A stretch of DNA of 64,000 nucleotides from Hyphomonas sp. BRH_c22 (GCF_000961795.1 NZ_LADU01000090.1:1-64000), one strand, 5' to 3'. Shown: positions 1 to 9,911, counted from the stretch's first letter. Translations and numbers: made by a program. The notes: generated by a model from the sequence alone, not told the origin.

Positions 1-265
1 CGCCGGTGAAGGCGAGGACGTCTTTCGACTTGCGGACTTCGTATTGCTCATAGTCCTCAGCCGGACGGTCGTCCTGGGCGAACACGCTGTCATAGTCGAA
101 GCCTTCTGGCGCGGCAGGTTCGGCCGGCGCTGCGGGGGCCGCCGCTGCTGTCGTGGTGGTCTCGATGGGCAGGAGGGCGGCGGGGTCAGACGGGGCAGGG
201 GGCGGGGGCGTGGTGCAGGCGGCCGCGAGGCCACCTGCGATGAGGGCTGTCAGTGCGTATTTCAT
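1..265 (-). CDS. lipoprotein, N-terminal part (gene runs off the window); possible COG4798-type methyltransferase
   Basis: Only the first 88 residues are inside the window. The start ATG at 263-265 follows a good ribosome site (AGGAGG about 8 bases upstream). The protein begins MKYALTALIAGGLAAAC, a lipoprotein signal peptide with lipobox LAAAC-like cleavage at Cys17, then a Pro/Ala-rich linker, then a charged stretch ending RKSKDVLAFTG. The pattern DxRPxxD...R+...E/D-V-LAF-x-G resembles the start of predicted SAM-dependent methyltransferases of the COG4798 type, which are often exported; this is inference from a short segment. The neighbouring SDR gene is on the same strand upstream, 26 bases away, so the two may be cotranscribed. 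Confidence 0.7.
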   Translation of the reverse strand, partial: MKYALTALIAGGLAAACTTPPPPAPSDPAALLPIETTTTAAAAPAAPAEPAAPEGFDYDSVFAQDDRPAEDYEQYEVRKSKDVLAFTG

Positions 266-291
266 GCGTGTTTCCTCCTGATTATCCGGGT

Positions 292-1263
292 TCAGGCCTC
301 GGCCAGCATTTTCTCGCTCATCGACCAGAGGCGTTCGGCTTTTTCATCATCGCAGATCCATGGCCGGGCATGCTGCCAGCGCTGGCTGTCGCCGGTTGCG
401 AGCTGGGCGATGTCGCAGTCTTCGCAATAGACGCCGCCGCGGCCGTCAAGCCGGGGCGAGGTGGCGGCCCAGACACTGGTGGCTGCGCCCTGTTCGGGCG
501 TCTTGAACATGGCCTGGACCTGGGGCGGGATGGTGCCGTCTGCGGCCTTCCAGCCGAGGGCGACCATTTCCTCTTCCGAGAGGTGGCGCTGAAGCGGGGT
601 GAAGATGCCGCCGGGATGCACGGAAAAGGCCCTTACGCCGACATCGCGGCCGCGATGGTCAACGCCCAGCGCAAACAGGGCGTTGGCTGACTTGGCCTGT
701 CCGTAGGCTTCCCATTTGTCATAGGGATGCGTGTTGAAGTGCGGGTCGTCCCAGAGAATGTCGGAGCGGACGTGCCCGGTCGAGGACAGGGCGACGACGC
801 GCGCGGATTCGGCCCGCTGCATAGACGGGGCGAGCGCCAGGCTCATCGCCATGTGGCCGAGATGGTTGACGCCGAACTGGCGTTCCCAGCCGGGGCCGAC
901 GCGCCCTTCCGGGCAGGCCATGATGCCGGCATTGTTGATGAGGATGTCGAGGCCGCGTTTGGCGTCGTCATAGTCGCGCGTGAATTTCTCGACCGATTTG
1001 AGGTCGGCAAGGTCCATCGCGGCAATCTCGATCTCGCCGGCCACGTCGGCCAGGGCATCTTCTGCCACTTCGACGCGGCGGGCGGGAACGGTGACCCGCG
1101 CCCCGGCGGCGGCAAGGGCGCGGACGGTCTCGAGGCCGATGCCGGAATATCCGCCCGTGACGATGGCGTTCTTGCCTGTGAGGTCTATGCCTTCAAGCAC
1201 TTCGCTGGCGGTCGATTTTCCGTGAAAGCCTGATCCGATGGGTAGCTGGTCTTGTGCGGCCAT
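292..1263 (-). CDS. SDR family NAD(P)-dependent oxidoreductase (retinol-dehydrogenase-like)
   Basis: A 323-residue short-chain dehydrogenase. The Rossmann cofactor motif TGGYSGIG lies at about residues 36-43, the NNAG motif follows (LINNAGIMA), and the catalytic Tyr-x-x-x-Lys is seen as YGQAK. Length and the long insert before the active site fit the retinol/WW-domain-oxidoreductase-like subgroup rather than the 250-residue FabG type. An open frame extends 58 codons upstream, but I chose the ATG at 1261-1263 because GGGAG lies about 9 bases before it and the fold starts shortly after. The substrate cannot be read from sequence. It is upstream of, and on the same strand as, the lipoprotein at the window edge. 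Confidence 0.88.
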   Translation of the reverse strand: MAAQDQLPIGSGFHGKSTASEVLEGIDLTGKNAIVTGGYSGIGLETVRALAAAGARVTVPARRVEVAEDALADVAGEIEIAAMDLADLKSVEKFTRDYDDAKRGLDILINNAGIMACPEGRVGPGWERQFGVNHLGHMAMSLALAPSMQRAESARVVALSSTGHVRSDILWDDPHFNTHPYDKWEAYGQAKSANALFALGVDHRGRDVGVRAFSVHPGGIFTPLQRHLSEEEMVALGWKAADGTIPPQVQAMFKTPEQGAATSVWAATSPRLDGRGGVYCEDCDIAQLATGDSQRWQHARPWICDDEKAERLWSMSEKMLAEA

Positions 1264-1428
1264 GCGCCTGATGTCTCCCGATTTCAGTGTCTGTTTGCGC
1301 GAGTTTGCGCCCTGGCGGCTGCGGCGGCAAGGGTCGGGTCTGGACTTCTTGCGCAGTGCGCCACGTGGACGGTTCCCCGGACGGGGCGTATGATTGGTCT
1401 CAACCCAAATCATGCGGAGTGTTCGACC

Positions 1429-2025
1429 ATGCGTCATCTCACAAGCCTGTTACTCGTCGTTGCGGCCAGCCTTTCAGCCGCGCCCGCACTGGCGCAGGGC
1501 AACCAGGTGGAGCGCACGCAGGCGGAAATCGCCCTCGAAGAGGCGGCGGAGACGCTGGCGAAGGATCGGGCGGGGCGCGCTGAAGCCATGCGCGAATGCG
1601 GGGCAAAGGACTATGCCGCATGCACAAGGCTGGGCGACTATCACCGCAAGGGCCGGGGCGGCATCCAGGATTACGAGGCAGCGGCGGAAGCCTATCGCAA
1701 GGCCTGTTCGGGCAAGGACGCAGCCGGGTGCGCGACGCTCGCCTATCTGGCCGCGAAGGGCAGTGGCATGGAGCAGGACCTGCCAGAGGCCCGGCGCCTG
1801 TACAAATTATCGTGTGACATGGGCGAAGTCAGCGCCTGCGCCGGATATGGCAACATGCTGTACGCGGGCAAGGGTGGCCCGAAGAATGTCGCCGAAGGCA
1901 CGCGGCACCTGCAGGCGGCCTGCGATGGCGGGTATGAATGGGCCTGCGACCGGATCACGGGACTGGGCGCCTATGATCCGAATGATGACACCTGGGAACG
2001 CCTGAAGGATGGCGCGGGCCGCTGA
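1429..2025 (+). CDS. secreted Cys-rich Sel1/TPR repeat protein (Hcp-like)
   Basis: A 198-residue protein with a cleavable signal peptide (residues 1-23, ending SAAPALAQ). It is followed by a helical region and about four Sel1-like repeats of some 36 residues, each carrying a pair of cysteines about eight residues apart (for example CGAKDYAAC, CSGKDAAGC, CDMGEVSAC, CDGGYEWAC). This Cys pairing is characteristic of Helicobacter Hcp-like Sel1 proteins, where each repeat is closed by a disulphide, so a periplasmic location is likely. Start is the ATG with GGAG upstream; the longer open frame before it lacks a signal peptide. Partner and role are unknown. A second protein of the same design is encoded at 35430-36407. 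Confidence 0.85.
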   Translation: MRHLTSLLLVVAASLSAAPALAQGNQVERTQAEIALEEAAETLAKDRAGRAEAMRECGAKDYAACTRLGDYHRKGRGGIQDYEAAAEAYRKACSGKDAAGCATLAYLAAKGSGMEQDLPEARRLYKLSCDMGEVSACAGYGNMLYAGKGGPKNVAEGTRHLQAACDGGYEWACDRITGLGAYDPNDDTWERLKDGAGR

Positions 2026-2029
2026 GGCC

Positions 2030-2629
2030 CTAATTGCCCGATCCCGACTTGGCGGGCTGGGCGAACATCGTATTCGTGAACGCCGGCATCGGCGCCGGAC
2101 GGGGCGCTGCAGCGGCTGGCGCTGCGGCCAAAGGCTCAGGCGATGCGGAGGGCGCCGGCAGGGGAGCAGGGGCAGGCGCGGTGGCGGCCTCGCCCTGTGT
2201 CAGCCAGCCGGCCGGACGTTCGGGTGAGATGAGGAGATCTGCGAGTATGCTGGCGCCTTCCTCGACCCGCATGCTGGGCGCGTAGGCACGGCCTTCGAGG
2301 CGGCATCCGGGCCAGGCTTCGATCACCTCGCTGGCGCTGACGGAGCCCTTGATCCTGCCATGGACGATGATGATGGTGGCCGAAACATTGCCTTCGATGA
2401 CGGCGCCGGCCTCGACGACCAGAAGGCTGTCAGTGGTGATGTCGCCTTTCACATGGGCAGACAGCATGACCGGCCCGGAAAAGGCGAGTCTGCCTTCGAG
2501 CACGGATCCTGCCGAGAGGGAGCTGCCGTCTTGCGAGCGCGGCGGACGCGGCGTGGAGGGTTGATTGGCCAATGGATTCGTCCCCGGGTGACTGAATAAT
2601 TTGGGAAAAACAAGCAAATCACGTGCCAC
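2030..2629 (-). CDS. bactofilin family cytoskeletal protein
   Basis: A 199-residue protein whose residues about 38-145 form a bactofilin (DUF583) beta-helix: repeated short strands such as SVLEGRLAFSGPVML, HVKGDIT, GAVIEGNV and GRIKGSV. The N-terminal tail is basic and Pro/Ser-rich and the C-terminal third is an Ala/Pro-rich disordered tail, both usual for bactofilins. They polymerise without nucleotide and recruit cell-wall enzymes to chosen sites in the cell. The start is GTG at 2627-2629 with a modest GGAA upstream; no better ATG is present. It is transcribed divergently from the GH25 lysozyme gene, with 99 bases between the starts, suggesting a shared job in wall remodelling (inference). 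Confidence 0.88.
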   Translation of the reverse strand: MARDLLVFPKLFSHPGTNPLANQPSTPRPPRSQDGSSLSAGSVLEGRLAFSGPVMLSAHVKGDITTDSLLVVEAGAVIEGNVSATIIIVHGRIKGSVSASEVIEAWPGCRLEGRAYAPSMRVEEGASILADLLISPERPAGWLTQGEAATAPAPAPLPAPSASPEPLAAAPAAAAPRPAPMPAFTNTMFAQPAKSGSGN

Positions 2630-2728
2630 ACGCGAATTTCCGGCACGGCGGACCGCGCAGAGGTTGAGCCGCGCAATGGCTTGGGTTTGGACGCGACGGG
2701 GCCATCATTGCATGCCAGACTGGCGGTC

Positions 2729-3385
2729 ATGACAGTCAGATTCGCAGCATTTGCAGCAGTCCTGGCCCTGGCGGCGTGCGCGCCAGCGGGGGAGCCGGGG
2801 CCGGATGGCGGCCTGTTGCCGCCCGGCGCGCGCGGCATAGACCTGTCCCATCATAATGGCCGCGTGGACTGGGAGGCGCTGGAGGCGGAGAACCTTGATT
2901 TCATCTACCTGAAGGCTACCGAGGGCCGCGACTGGAAGGACACGGCCTTCCAGTCAAACTGGATCGAGGCGACCCGGCGGGGATATCACCTCGGCGCCTA
3001 TCATTTCTACATCCTGTGCAAGCCGTGGGAGGCGCAGGCTGTGAATTTCATCCAGTCAGTCGAAGTGCGCGGCGGGACACTGCCGCCGGCAGTCGATCTG
3101 GAATATGCGCATAATTGCGAGCCCTTCCGGGACGAGGCGGGCACGAAGGCGGACTTGCAGGCCTTCCTCGACCGGCTGGAGGCCGAGTATGGCGCAGCGC
3201 CTGTCATCTACACAACACCGGAATTCCACGCCGACTGGATCGCCGGATCGTTTGACCGCTATCCGCTCTGGATACGCAGCGTCGATGGCCCGCCGGGCAT
3301 GCCCCATGCGATCTGGCAGTATTCGATGCGGGGAAAAGTGGCGGGCATCAAAGGCGACGTGGATCTGAACCGCGCCGCAGAGTGA
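2729..3385 (+). CDS. glycoside hydrolase family 25 lysozyme-like lipoprotein
   Basis: A 218-residue protein with a lipoprotein signal (LALAAC, Cys17) followed by a complete GH25 domain. Visible hallmarks are GIDLSHHNG (Asp38), YLKATEG around residue 61, YHFY around 91, and the catalytic DxE pair in AVDLEY (Asp123, Glu125). GH25 enzymes are N-acetylmuramidases that cut the glycan chain of peptidoglycan, so this one probably acts on the wall from a membrane anchor. The start is the ATG at 2729; an upstream TTG frame start at 2681 would place residues before the signal peptide. The bactofilin gene lies divergently next to it. Confidence 0.92.
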   Translation: MTVRFAAFAAVLALAACAPAGEPGPDGGLLPPGARGIDLSHHNGRVDWEALEAENLDFIYLKATEGRDWKDTAFQSNWIEATRRGYHLGAYHFYILCKPWEAQAVNFIQSVEVRGGTLPPAVDLEYAHNCEPFRDEAGTKADLQAFLDRLEAEYGAAPVIYTTPEFHADWIAGSFDRYPLWIRSVDGPPGMPHAIWQYSMRGKVAGIKGDVDLNRAAE

Positions 3386-3393
3386 GGCCGAGC

Positions 3394-3960
3394 TCAGGCG
3401 AGCGTTTTGCCCATGCGCAGAACCGGCACGTCCACGCCATCGGCAGAGGCGCCAATTGTATGTTCGATCAGGCGATAGCCGCAGGCTTCGTACAGGGGAA
3501 CGCCGGCCAGAGTGGCGCCCATTTCCAGCCGGGTGAATCCTTCGGCGCGGGCAGCATTTTCGCAGAGGGAGAGGATCATCCGGCCGAGGCCGCGGCGGGT
3601 GAAATCCGGGTGGGTGTACATCGCGCGGATACGGGCGGCGTCCGTGCCCGGACGCAGCAGGGCGTCATTGCGCTGGGCGGCGGTATGGTCTCCGCCATAG
3701 AGCGTTGCGCGGCGGCTCCATCCGCCGGACGCGGCGAGCCTGCCCGTCTCGCCATCATGGATCAGGAAATAGGTTCCGTCGGCGATCAGCGTCCGGTCGA
3801 GCCCCATGATGGAACGCGACACGGCGATCTGCTCGGGGCTGAGGAAGTCCTTTTGCAGTTCGCCGATGGCCACGTTCATCAGGGAACTGATCTCCGCCGC
3901 GTCATCCGGCGTCGCGATGCGATGCGAGAAACCGGGACGCTGCGGAGATCTGTCAGTCAT
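3394..3960 (-). CDS. GNAT family N-acetyltransferase
   Basis: A 188-residue acetyltransferase of the GNAT fold. The acetyl-CoA binding loop is visible as HPDFTRRGLGRMIL (R/Q-x-x-G-x-G/A pattern RRGLGR), followed by the helix and the LYEACGYR motif typical of the C-terminal half. Start at the ATG 3958-3960, 13 bases after the ilvC stop; an upstream open frame would run into ilvC. It is the last gene of the ilv operon on the minus strand. The substrate is unknown; its place after ilvC may simply reflect cotranscription rather than a role in branched-chain amino acid synthesis. Confidence 0.85.
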   Translation of the reverse strand: MTDRSPQRPGFSHRIATPDDAAEISSLMNVAIGELQKDFLSPEQIAVSRSIMGLDRTLIADGTYFLIHDGETGRLAASGGWSRRATLYGGDHTAAQRNDALLRPGTDAARIRAMYTHPDFTRRGLGRMILSLCENAARAEGFTRLEMGATLAGVPLYEACGYRLIEHTIGASADGVDVPVLRMGKTLA

Positions 3961-3973
3961 GTATTGCCAGGCC

Positions 3974-5689
<1,716 letters not shown>

Positions 5690-5693
<4 letters not shown>

Positions 5694-6259
5694 CCCTGCT
5701 CCTTTCCCCGCTTGATCGACAGGACGCCTGTCCGGCTGACCTCGACCAGTCCGAGCGGACGCATCAGGTCGATGAACTGGCTGATCTTGTCAGATGCGCC
5801 CGTCAGCTCAAAGATGAAGCTCGCATTTGTCGTGTCGATGACGCGGGCGCGGAAGATTTCGGCGATGCGGAGGGCCTCGACGCGGACTTCGCCCGTGCCG
5901 GCAACCTTGATCAGCGCGAGCTCGCGTTCGATGCCGCGTTTCGACTTGGTGATGTCGATCACTTCGCCGACGGGCACGATGCGCAGGAGCTGGGCCTCGA
6001 TCTGTTCCAGGATGTGCGGCGTGCCCTGGGTGACGATGGTGATGCGCGAGCGGTGCTGGCTGGCGTCAACCTCGGCGACCGTCAGGCTGTCAATGTTGTA
6101 GCCACGCCCGGAAAAGAGGCCGACGACCCGCGCGAGGACGCCGGGTTCGTTGTCGACGAGCACGGCCAGCGTGCGGCGCTCGACGGCTTCGTCCGCGTGA
6201 GAGAGAAAGTAGGCCGACTTGGGCGCGCCCGTTGTATTGCCGATTGTTCCGTCGCTCAT
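5690..6259 (-). CDS. ilvH: acetolactate synthase small (regulatory) subunit
   Basis: A 189-residue regulatory subunit of acetohydroxyacid synthase (also called IlvN in Caulobacter). The ACT domain begins about residue 28 with RRTLAVLVDNEPGVLARVVGLF and continues RGYNIDSLTV, the valine-binding region, with a C-terminal domain (RVEALRIAEIFRARVID). It makes the large subunit IlvB active and sensitive to feedback by valine. It has four-base ATGA overlaps on both sides: with the upstream unknown membrane gene and with the downstream secreted gene, so all three are probably translated from one message. The N-terminal 27 residues are an extension not needed for the ACT fold. Confidence 0.97.
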
Positions 6260-6954
6260 TGTCGCGTCTCCATAGGGGTGGCGGGCCGCTGCGACGTGTC
6301 GAGGACAAGTCCGGGCCTGCGGGATTCAAGGCGTGCTTTCAGCGCATTGGCGCGGTCGATGGCTTCGCGCCGGTTTTCGTGGGTCTGGTCGTCATAGCGC
6401 TCGACTATCTTGTCGAGGCGGCGCGGGTCGAGATGGGCCTGCAGTTCCGACACCATCAGACGGCGGCAATCATCGATATAATCTGCGCTATTGTCGCCGG
6501 TCGGGCCGCCATCACGTGTCAGGGCATCGAGCTCGAAATAGGCCCACATTATCGCATCGAGGATGGGCGGGCGGTGACCGCGATAGGCGCCGTCCTTGTC
6601 CATGCCCTTGTTGTCGGCGTCGAGGTTCGGGAAAAACATGCGGCCGCGTTCGACGAGGGCAGACAGGTTGATCATCAGGCTGTGCTTGCCGGCGGCGAAG
6701 GTGCCGTTATTGGCCTGCAGGTGGCGGGTGCGGGCGAACATGGCGGCGCGGCCGAGGGCATCAATCGCGTGATTGCCCCATTCGAGGCTGGCTGCATCAA
6801 TGCTCTGGCGCAGGCGTTCGGTCTGCAGGCGGCGCTGGCGGCGGGTTTCGGCGCGCGACACGAAGGCGCTGACGAGCGCCACCAGCGCCGAGCCGATCGC
6901 GATCACCACATCAAGGTGTTCGCGCAGCAGGGCGAGGATATCGCTCATACTCAT
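6256..6954 (-). CDS. membrane-anchored protein of unknown function between ilvB and ilvH
   Basis: A 232-residue protein I do not recognise. Residues about 13-33 form one hydrophobic segment (LDVVIAIGSALVALVSAFVS) followed by a basic, probably coiled-coil stretch (RAETRRQRRLQTERLRQ); the rest is soluble and rich in charged residues, presumably cytoplasmic. The C-terminal part (residues 150-220) is helical. It starts 38 bases after the ilvB stop and its stop overlaps the ilvH start by four bases. Separation of ilvB and ilvH by a membrane protein is unusual, since the two subunits are normally adjacent. An in-frame ATG two codons later is an alternative start. Confidence 0.8.
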   Translation of the reverse strand: MSMSDILALLREHLDVVIAIGSALVALVSAFVSRAETRRQRRLQTERLRQSIDAASLEWGNHAIDALGRAAMFARTRHLQANNGTFAAGKHSLMINLSALVERGRMFFPNLDADNKGMDKDGAYRGHRPPILDAIMWAYFELDALTRDGGPTGDNSADYIDDCRRLMVSELQAHLDPRRLDKIVERYDDQTHENRREAIDRANALKARLESRRPGLVLDTSQRPATPMETRQ

Positions 6955-6991
6955 CTACACAATACGTCCCAAAACCCATGCCTGTCCGGCG

Positions 6992-8788
6992 CTAGACCAG
7001 CTTCTTCCCGGCGTCACTGACTTCGTTACCAGTTATCTCCCCCAGGATCATCTCATTATGAGCAGACCCCGACGGAATCATCGGCAGGCAATTCTCGGCC
7101 TTTTCGACACGGCAATCGAACAGGACCGGGCCGTCATGGTCGATCATTTCCATGATTTTCGCATCGAGTTCAGCCGGATCGTCGCAGCGGATGCCGTGGC
7201 CGCCGAGGGCCTCTGCCAGTTTGACGAAATCAGGCAGGCTTTCCGAATAGGAATGGGAATAGCGCTCGCCGTGCAGCAATTCCTGCCACTGGCGCACCAT
7301 GCCCATCCATTCATTGTTCATGATGAAGACCTTGACCGGCAGCTTGTGCTGCACGGCGGTCGAGAATTCCTGCATCACCATCTGGATCGAGGCTTCGCCG
7401 GCAATGTCGATGACCAGCGCGTCGCGATGCGCTGTCTGGATGCCGACGGCTGCGGGCAGGCCGTAACCCATCGTACCGAGGCCGCCGCTGGTCATCCAGC
7501 GGTTGGGTTCCTCGAAATGGTAGAACTGGGCCGCCCACATCTGGTGCTGGCCGACTTCGGTGGAGATATAGGTGTCCCGGTCCCTGGTCAGCTCATAGAG
7601 GCGCTGGACGGCGTATTGCGGCTTGATGACGGTATCGGAGTTCTGGAAGGCAAAGCAGTCGCGCGCACGCCAGACGGCGATCTGCTTCTTCCAGATCGTC
7701 AGGTCGGGCCGTTTGCCCCTGCGGGCGGAGAGCGCCTTGAGGATGGCTTCCAGCGTTTCGGCGCAGTCGCCGATGACGGGCACGTCAACGCGCACGATCT
7801 TGTTGATCGAGGAGGCATCGATGTCGATGTGGACCTTCTTGGAATTGGGCGAGAAGGCGTCGATCCGACCCGTGACGCGGTCGTCGAAGCGGGCGCCGAC
7901 GCAGATCATCAGATCGCAATCATGCATCGCATTGTTCGCTTCGAAACTGCCATGCATGCCGACCATGCCGAGCCAGTCGGGATGGGAGGCCGGGAAGGCG
8001 CCGAGGCCCATCAGGGTTGATGTCACGGGGATGCCCGTGAGGGCCTGAAGTTCACGCAGCAGTTCCGACGCACGGGGTCCGGAATTGATCACGCCGCCGC
8101 CTGTATAGAAGACAGGGCGCCAGGATGACATGATCAGGTCGACCGTTGCGGTGACCGAGTCCTGATCCGGCGTCGTGCGCGGCTTGTAGGTGGCCTTGTG
8201 GACGCCTTCCTTGCCGATATAGGTGCCGGTGGCGAACTGGATGTCCTTGGGAATGTCGATGACGACCGGTCCGGGACGGCCCGATGTGGCGATCAGGAAG
8301 GCCTCGTGGATGGCGCGGGCGAGGTCATTGACGTCGGTGACAAGGTAATTGTGCTTGGAACAGGTGCGGGTGATGCCGACCGTGTCGCATTCCTGGAACG
8401 CATCGGTGCCGATCAGGTGGGTGGGCACCTGGCCGCAAAGGACCACCATAGGGATGGAATCCATCATGGCGTCGGTGATCGGCGTGACCATGTTGGTGGC
8501 ACCGGGCCCGGAGGTGACGAGGGCGACGCCGCACTTGCCGGTCGACCGGGCGTAACCTTCGGCCGCATGGCCGGCGCCCTGTTCATGGCGCACCAGGATG
8601 TGCTGGATGTCAGGCGCCGAGAACAGCGCATCATAGATCGGCAGAACCGCGCCGCCCGGATAGCCGAAGATCGATTCGACGCCTTGCTCACGCAGGGCCT
8701 CGATGACGATTTCGGCTCCGGTCATGATGCGGGGCTCATTCTTCGCCGCGTGGGCGGCGCGCGTCTTGGACTTGGTGGCTGTGGTCAT
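6992..8788 (-). CDS. ilvB: acetolactate synthase large (catalytic) subunit
   Basis: A 598-residue thiamine diphosphate enzyme that makes acetolactate or acetohydroxybutyrate from pyruvate, first common step of branched-chain amino acid synthesis. The N-terminal TPP domain starts near residue 22 (MTGAEIVIEALREQGV, FGYPGGAVLPIYDAL, catalytic Glu in RHEQGAGHAAEGYAR), a central FAD-type domain follows, and the C-terminal TPP/Mg motif is seen around GDIAG-like VIDIAGEASIQM...NNEWMGMVRQWQ. An N-terminal basic tail of about 20 residues precedes the fold. Upstream lies a leader peptide and transcription attenuator (8834-8992), so expression probably responds to charged Leu/Val/Ile tRNA. Confidence 0.98.
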   Translation of the reverse strand: MTTATKSKTRAAHAAKNEPRIMTGAEIVIEALREQGVESIFGYPGGAVLPIYDALFSAPDIQHILVRHEQGAGHAAEGYARSTGKCGVALVTSGPGATNMVTPITDAMMDSIPMVVLCGQVPTHLIGTDAFQECDTVGITRTCSKHNYLVTDVNDLARAIHEAFLIATSGRPGPVVIDIPKDIQFATGTYIGKEGVHKATYKPRTTPDQDSVTATVDLIMSSWRPVFYTGGGVINSGPRASELLRELQALTGIPVTSTLMGLGAFPASHPDWLGMVGMHGSFEANNAMHDCDLMICVGARFDDRVTGRIDAFSPNSKKVHIDIDASSINKIVRVDVPVIGDCAETLEAILKALSARRGKRPDLTIWKKQIAVWRARDCFAFQNSDTVIKPQYAVQRLYELTRDRDTYISTEVGQHQMWAAQFYHFEEPNRWMTSGGLGTMGYGLPAAVGIQTAHRDALVIDIAGEASIQMVMQEFSTAVQHKLPVKVFIMNNEWMGMVRQWQELLHGERYSHSYSESLPDFVKLAEALGGHGIRCDDPAELDAKIMEMIDHDGPVLFDCRVEKAENCLPMIPSGSAHNEMILGEITGNEVSDAGKKLV

Positions 8789-8833
8789 GAGTGTCTCGGG
8801 ATGGCTGGATCAAAAAGGGTCAGGGCTGAAATG

Positions 8834-8859
8834 AAAAAGGGCCCCCTGAGGAGACCCTT
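8834..8859 (-). terminator. attenuator terminator in the ilvB leader
   Basis: Read on the minus strand, AAGGGTCTCC is followed by the loop TCA and GGGGGCCCTT, giving a 10-pair stem (two G-T pairs) that runs straight into a T-rich tract (TTTTCATTT). This is a Rho-independent terminator placed between the leader peptide and ilvB, 46 bases before the ilvB start codon. Just upstream, the segment at 8862-8874 can pair either with 8926-8936 (10 of 11 positions) or with 8901-8907 (seven perfect pairs), which gives the mutually exclusive hairpins expected of attenuation. Confidence 0.85.
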
Positions 8860-8897
8860 AAGTGCGCGCATCCGCAATCAACTGAATGGTCAGTCGA

Positions 8898-8936
8898 CTA
8901 CGGATGCCTAATAACGAGTACCAGTGATGTGCGCAC
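8898..8936 (-). CDS. ilvB leader peptide (attenuation peptide)
   Basis: A 12-codon open frame starting GTG at 8934-8936, with a strong ribosome site GGAGGA ending eight bases before it, and stopping at TAG (8898-8900). The peptide reads MRTSLVLVIRHP: five consecutive Leu-Val-Leu-Val-Ile codons. A run of branched-chain codons in a short frame before ilvB, followed by a terminator, is the classical ribosome-mediated attenuation design known for ilv operons, including ilvBN of Caulobacter (established knowledge). Scarcity of Leu, Val or Ile tRNA would stall the ribosome at 8910-8924 and favour read-through into ilvB. Too short to be a normal gene call. Confidence 0.85.
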   Translation of the reverse strand: MRTSLVLVIRHP

Positions 8937-8960
8937 AGTGCGTTTCCTCCAACGTCGGGC

Positions 8961-9911
8961 TTAGGAATAATCTGCCTCTTTGACGGTGTCAATCTCCCTA
9001 TAAAGGGCATGAATCACCCTCAGGCGGTTTTCCGGCTCCAGGGAAGGGATGCGCGGCCAGAACGGGAATTGCCTGCCGATCCACGTAAATTGCCTTTTTG
9101 CATAGCGCCTTGTATCGCGCTTTGCATTTTCGGCCGCAAGTTCGGCGCTGATCTCGCCGCGCGCGAAGGCGGTAAGCCATGGCATGCCATGCGCTTTCAT
9201 CGCGGGCAGTTCCGGGTCGAGGTTGCGTTCCATCAGGGCGCGGGCCTCGTCCATTGCGCCCTGCATCAGCATGCCTTCGAACCGGCGGTCGATTTTCTGG
9301 TAGAGGCGCGAGCGGGGCGGGGTCAGGGCGAAACCGATCCATTCGCCGTCCTGCAGGACGGGCGGCTGGCGCTCCTCCTGGAACTGGCTGATCGGGCGGC
9401 CTGTGGCGAGCCAGACTTCGTAGGCGCGGGCGAGCCGCTGGCGGTCACCCGTGCCGAGCCACTCCGCCGTTTCCGGATCGACAGGTGCCAGCCGGTCGCG
9501 CAGGCCAACAGCGCCCTCGGCTTCCGATATGGCGCGGACTTCGGCGCGGATATCCTCGGGAACCGGCGGTATGCTGGACAGGCCCTGGGTCAGCGCCAGC
9601 AGGTAGAGACCGGTGCCGCCGACGAGGATGGCGCGCTTGCCTTTCAGCTCGATACGCTTGATCTCGCGCCGGGCTTCTTCCAGCCAGTCACCGGTGGAAT
9701 AGCGGGTGGCCGCATCGACATGGCCGAACAGGTGGTGGGACACGCCGTTCATTTCCTCGGCGTCGGGGCGCGCGCTTATGACCTGAAGGTCCCTGTAAAC
9801 CTGCATGGAATCAGCGTTGATGACTTCACCCCCTAGTCGCCGGGCAACGGCGATGGCAAGGGCGGTCTTGCCGCTGGCGGTGGGGCCATGAATGAGGATT
9901 GCCGGATGCAT
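8961..9911 (-). CDS. miaA: tRNA dimethylallyltransferase
   Basis: A 316-residue MiaA that transfers a dimethylallyl group to A37 of tRNAs reading codons beginning with U. The P-loop GPTASGKT is at residues 9-16, followed by the substrate motif INADSMQVYRDL and VGGTGLYLLAL; the C-terminal R-Y-AKRQFTW motif that contacts the anticodon loop is present near residue 270. Normal length. It lies head-to-tail upstream of the ilv leader, with its last codons containing the probable ilv promoter, and divergent from serB with 55 bases between the starts. Confidence 0.97.
   Translation of the reverse strand: MHPAILIHGPTASGKTALAIAVARRLGGEVINADSMQVYRDLQVISARPDAEEMNGVSHHLFGHVDAATRYSTGDWLEEARREIKRIELKGKRAILVGGTGLYLLALTQGLSSIPPVPEDIRAEVRAISEAEGAVGLRDRLAPVDPETAEWLGTGDRQRLARAYEVWLATGRPISQFQEERQPPVLQDGEWIGFALTPPRSRLYQKIDRRFEGMLMQGAMDEARALMERNLDPELPAMKAHGMPWLTAFARGEISAELAAENAKRDTRRYAKRQFTWIGRQFPFWPRIPSLEPENRLRVIHALYREIDTVKEADYS
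8964..8992 (-). promoter_or_regulatory. candidate promoter of the ilv operon inside the 3' end of miaA
   Basis: On the minus strand a perfect -35 hexamer TTGACA (8987-8992) is followed after 17 bases by TATTCC (8964-8969, three of six matches to TATAAT). Transcription would start around 8957, about 20 bases before the leader peptide start codon. The promoter overlaps the last codons of miaA, which ends at 8961, so there is no separate intergenic promoter region. The -10 match is weak, so the exact start is uncertain. Confidence 0.5.

Noticed and set aside
8898..8936. A direct regulatory tie between MiaA and the ilv leader codons
   Set aside because: The regulatory codons CTG, GTA, CTC, GTT and ATT do not begin with U, so they are not read by MiaA-modified tRNAs; adjacency alone is not evidence.
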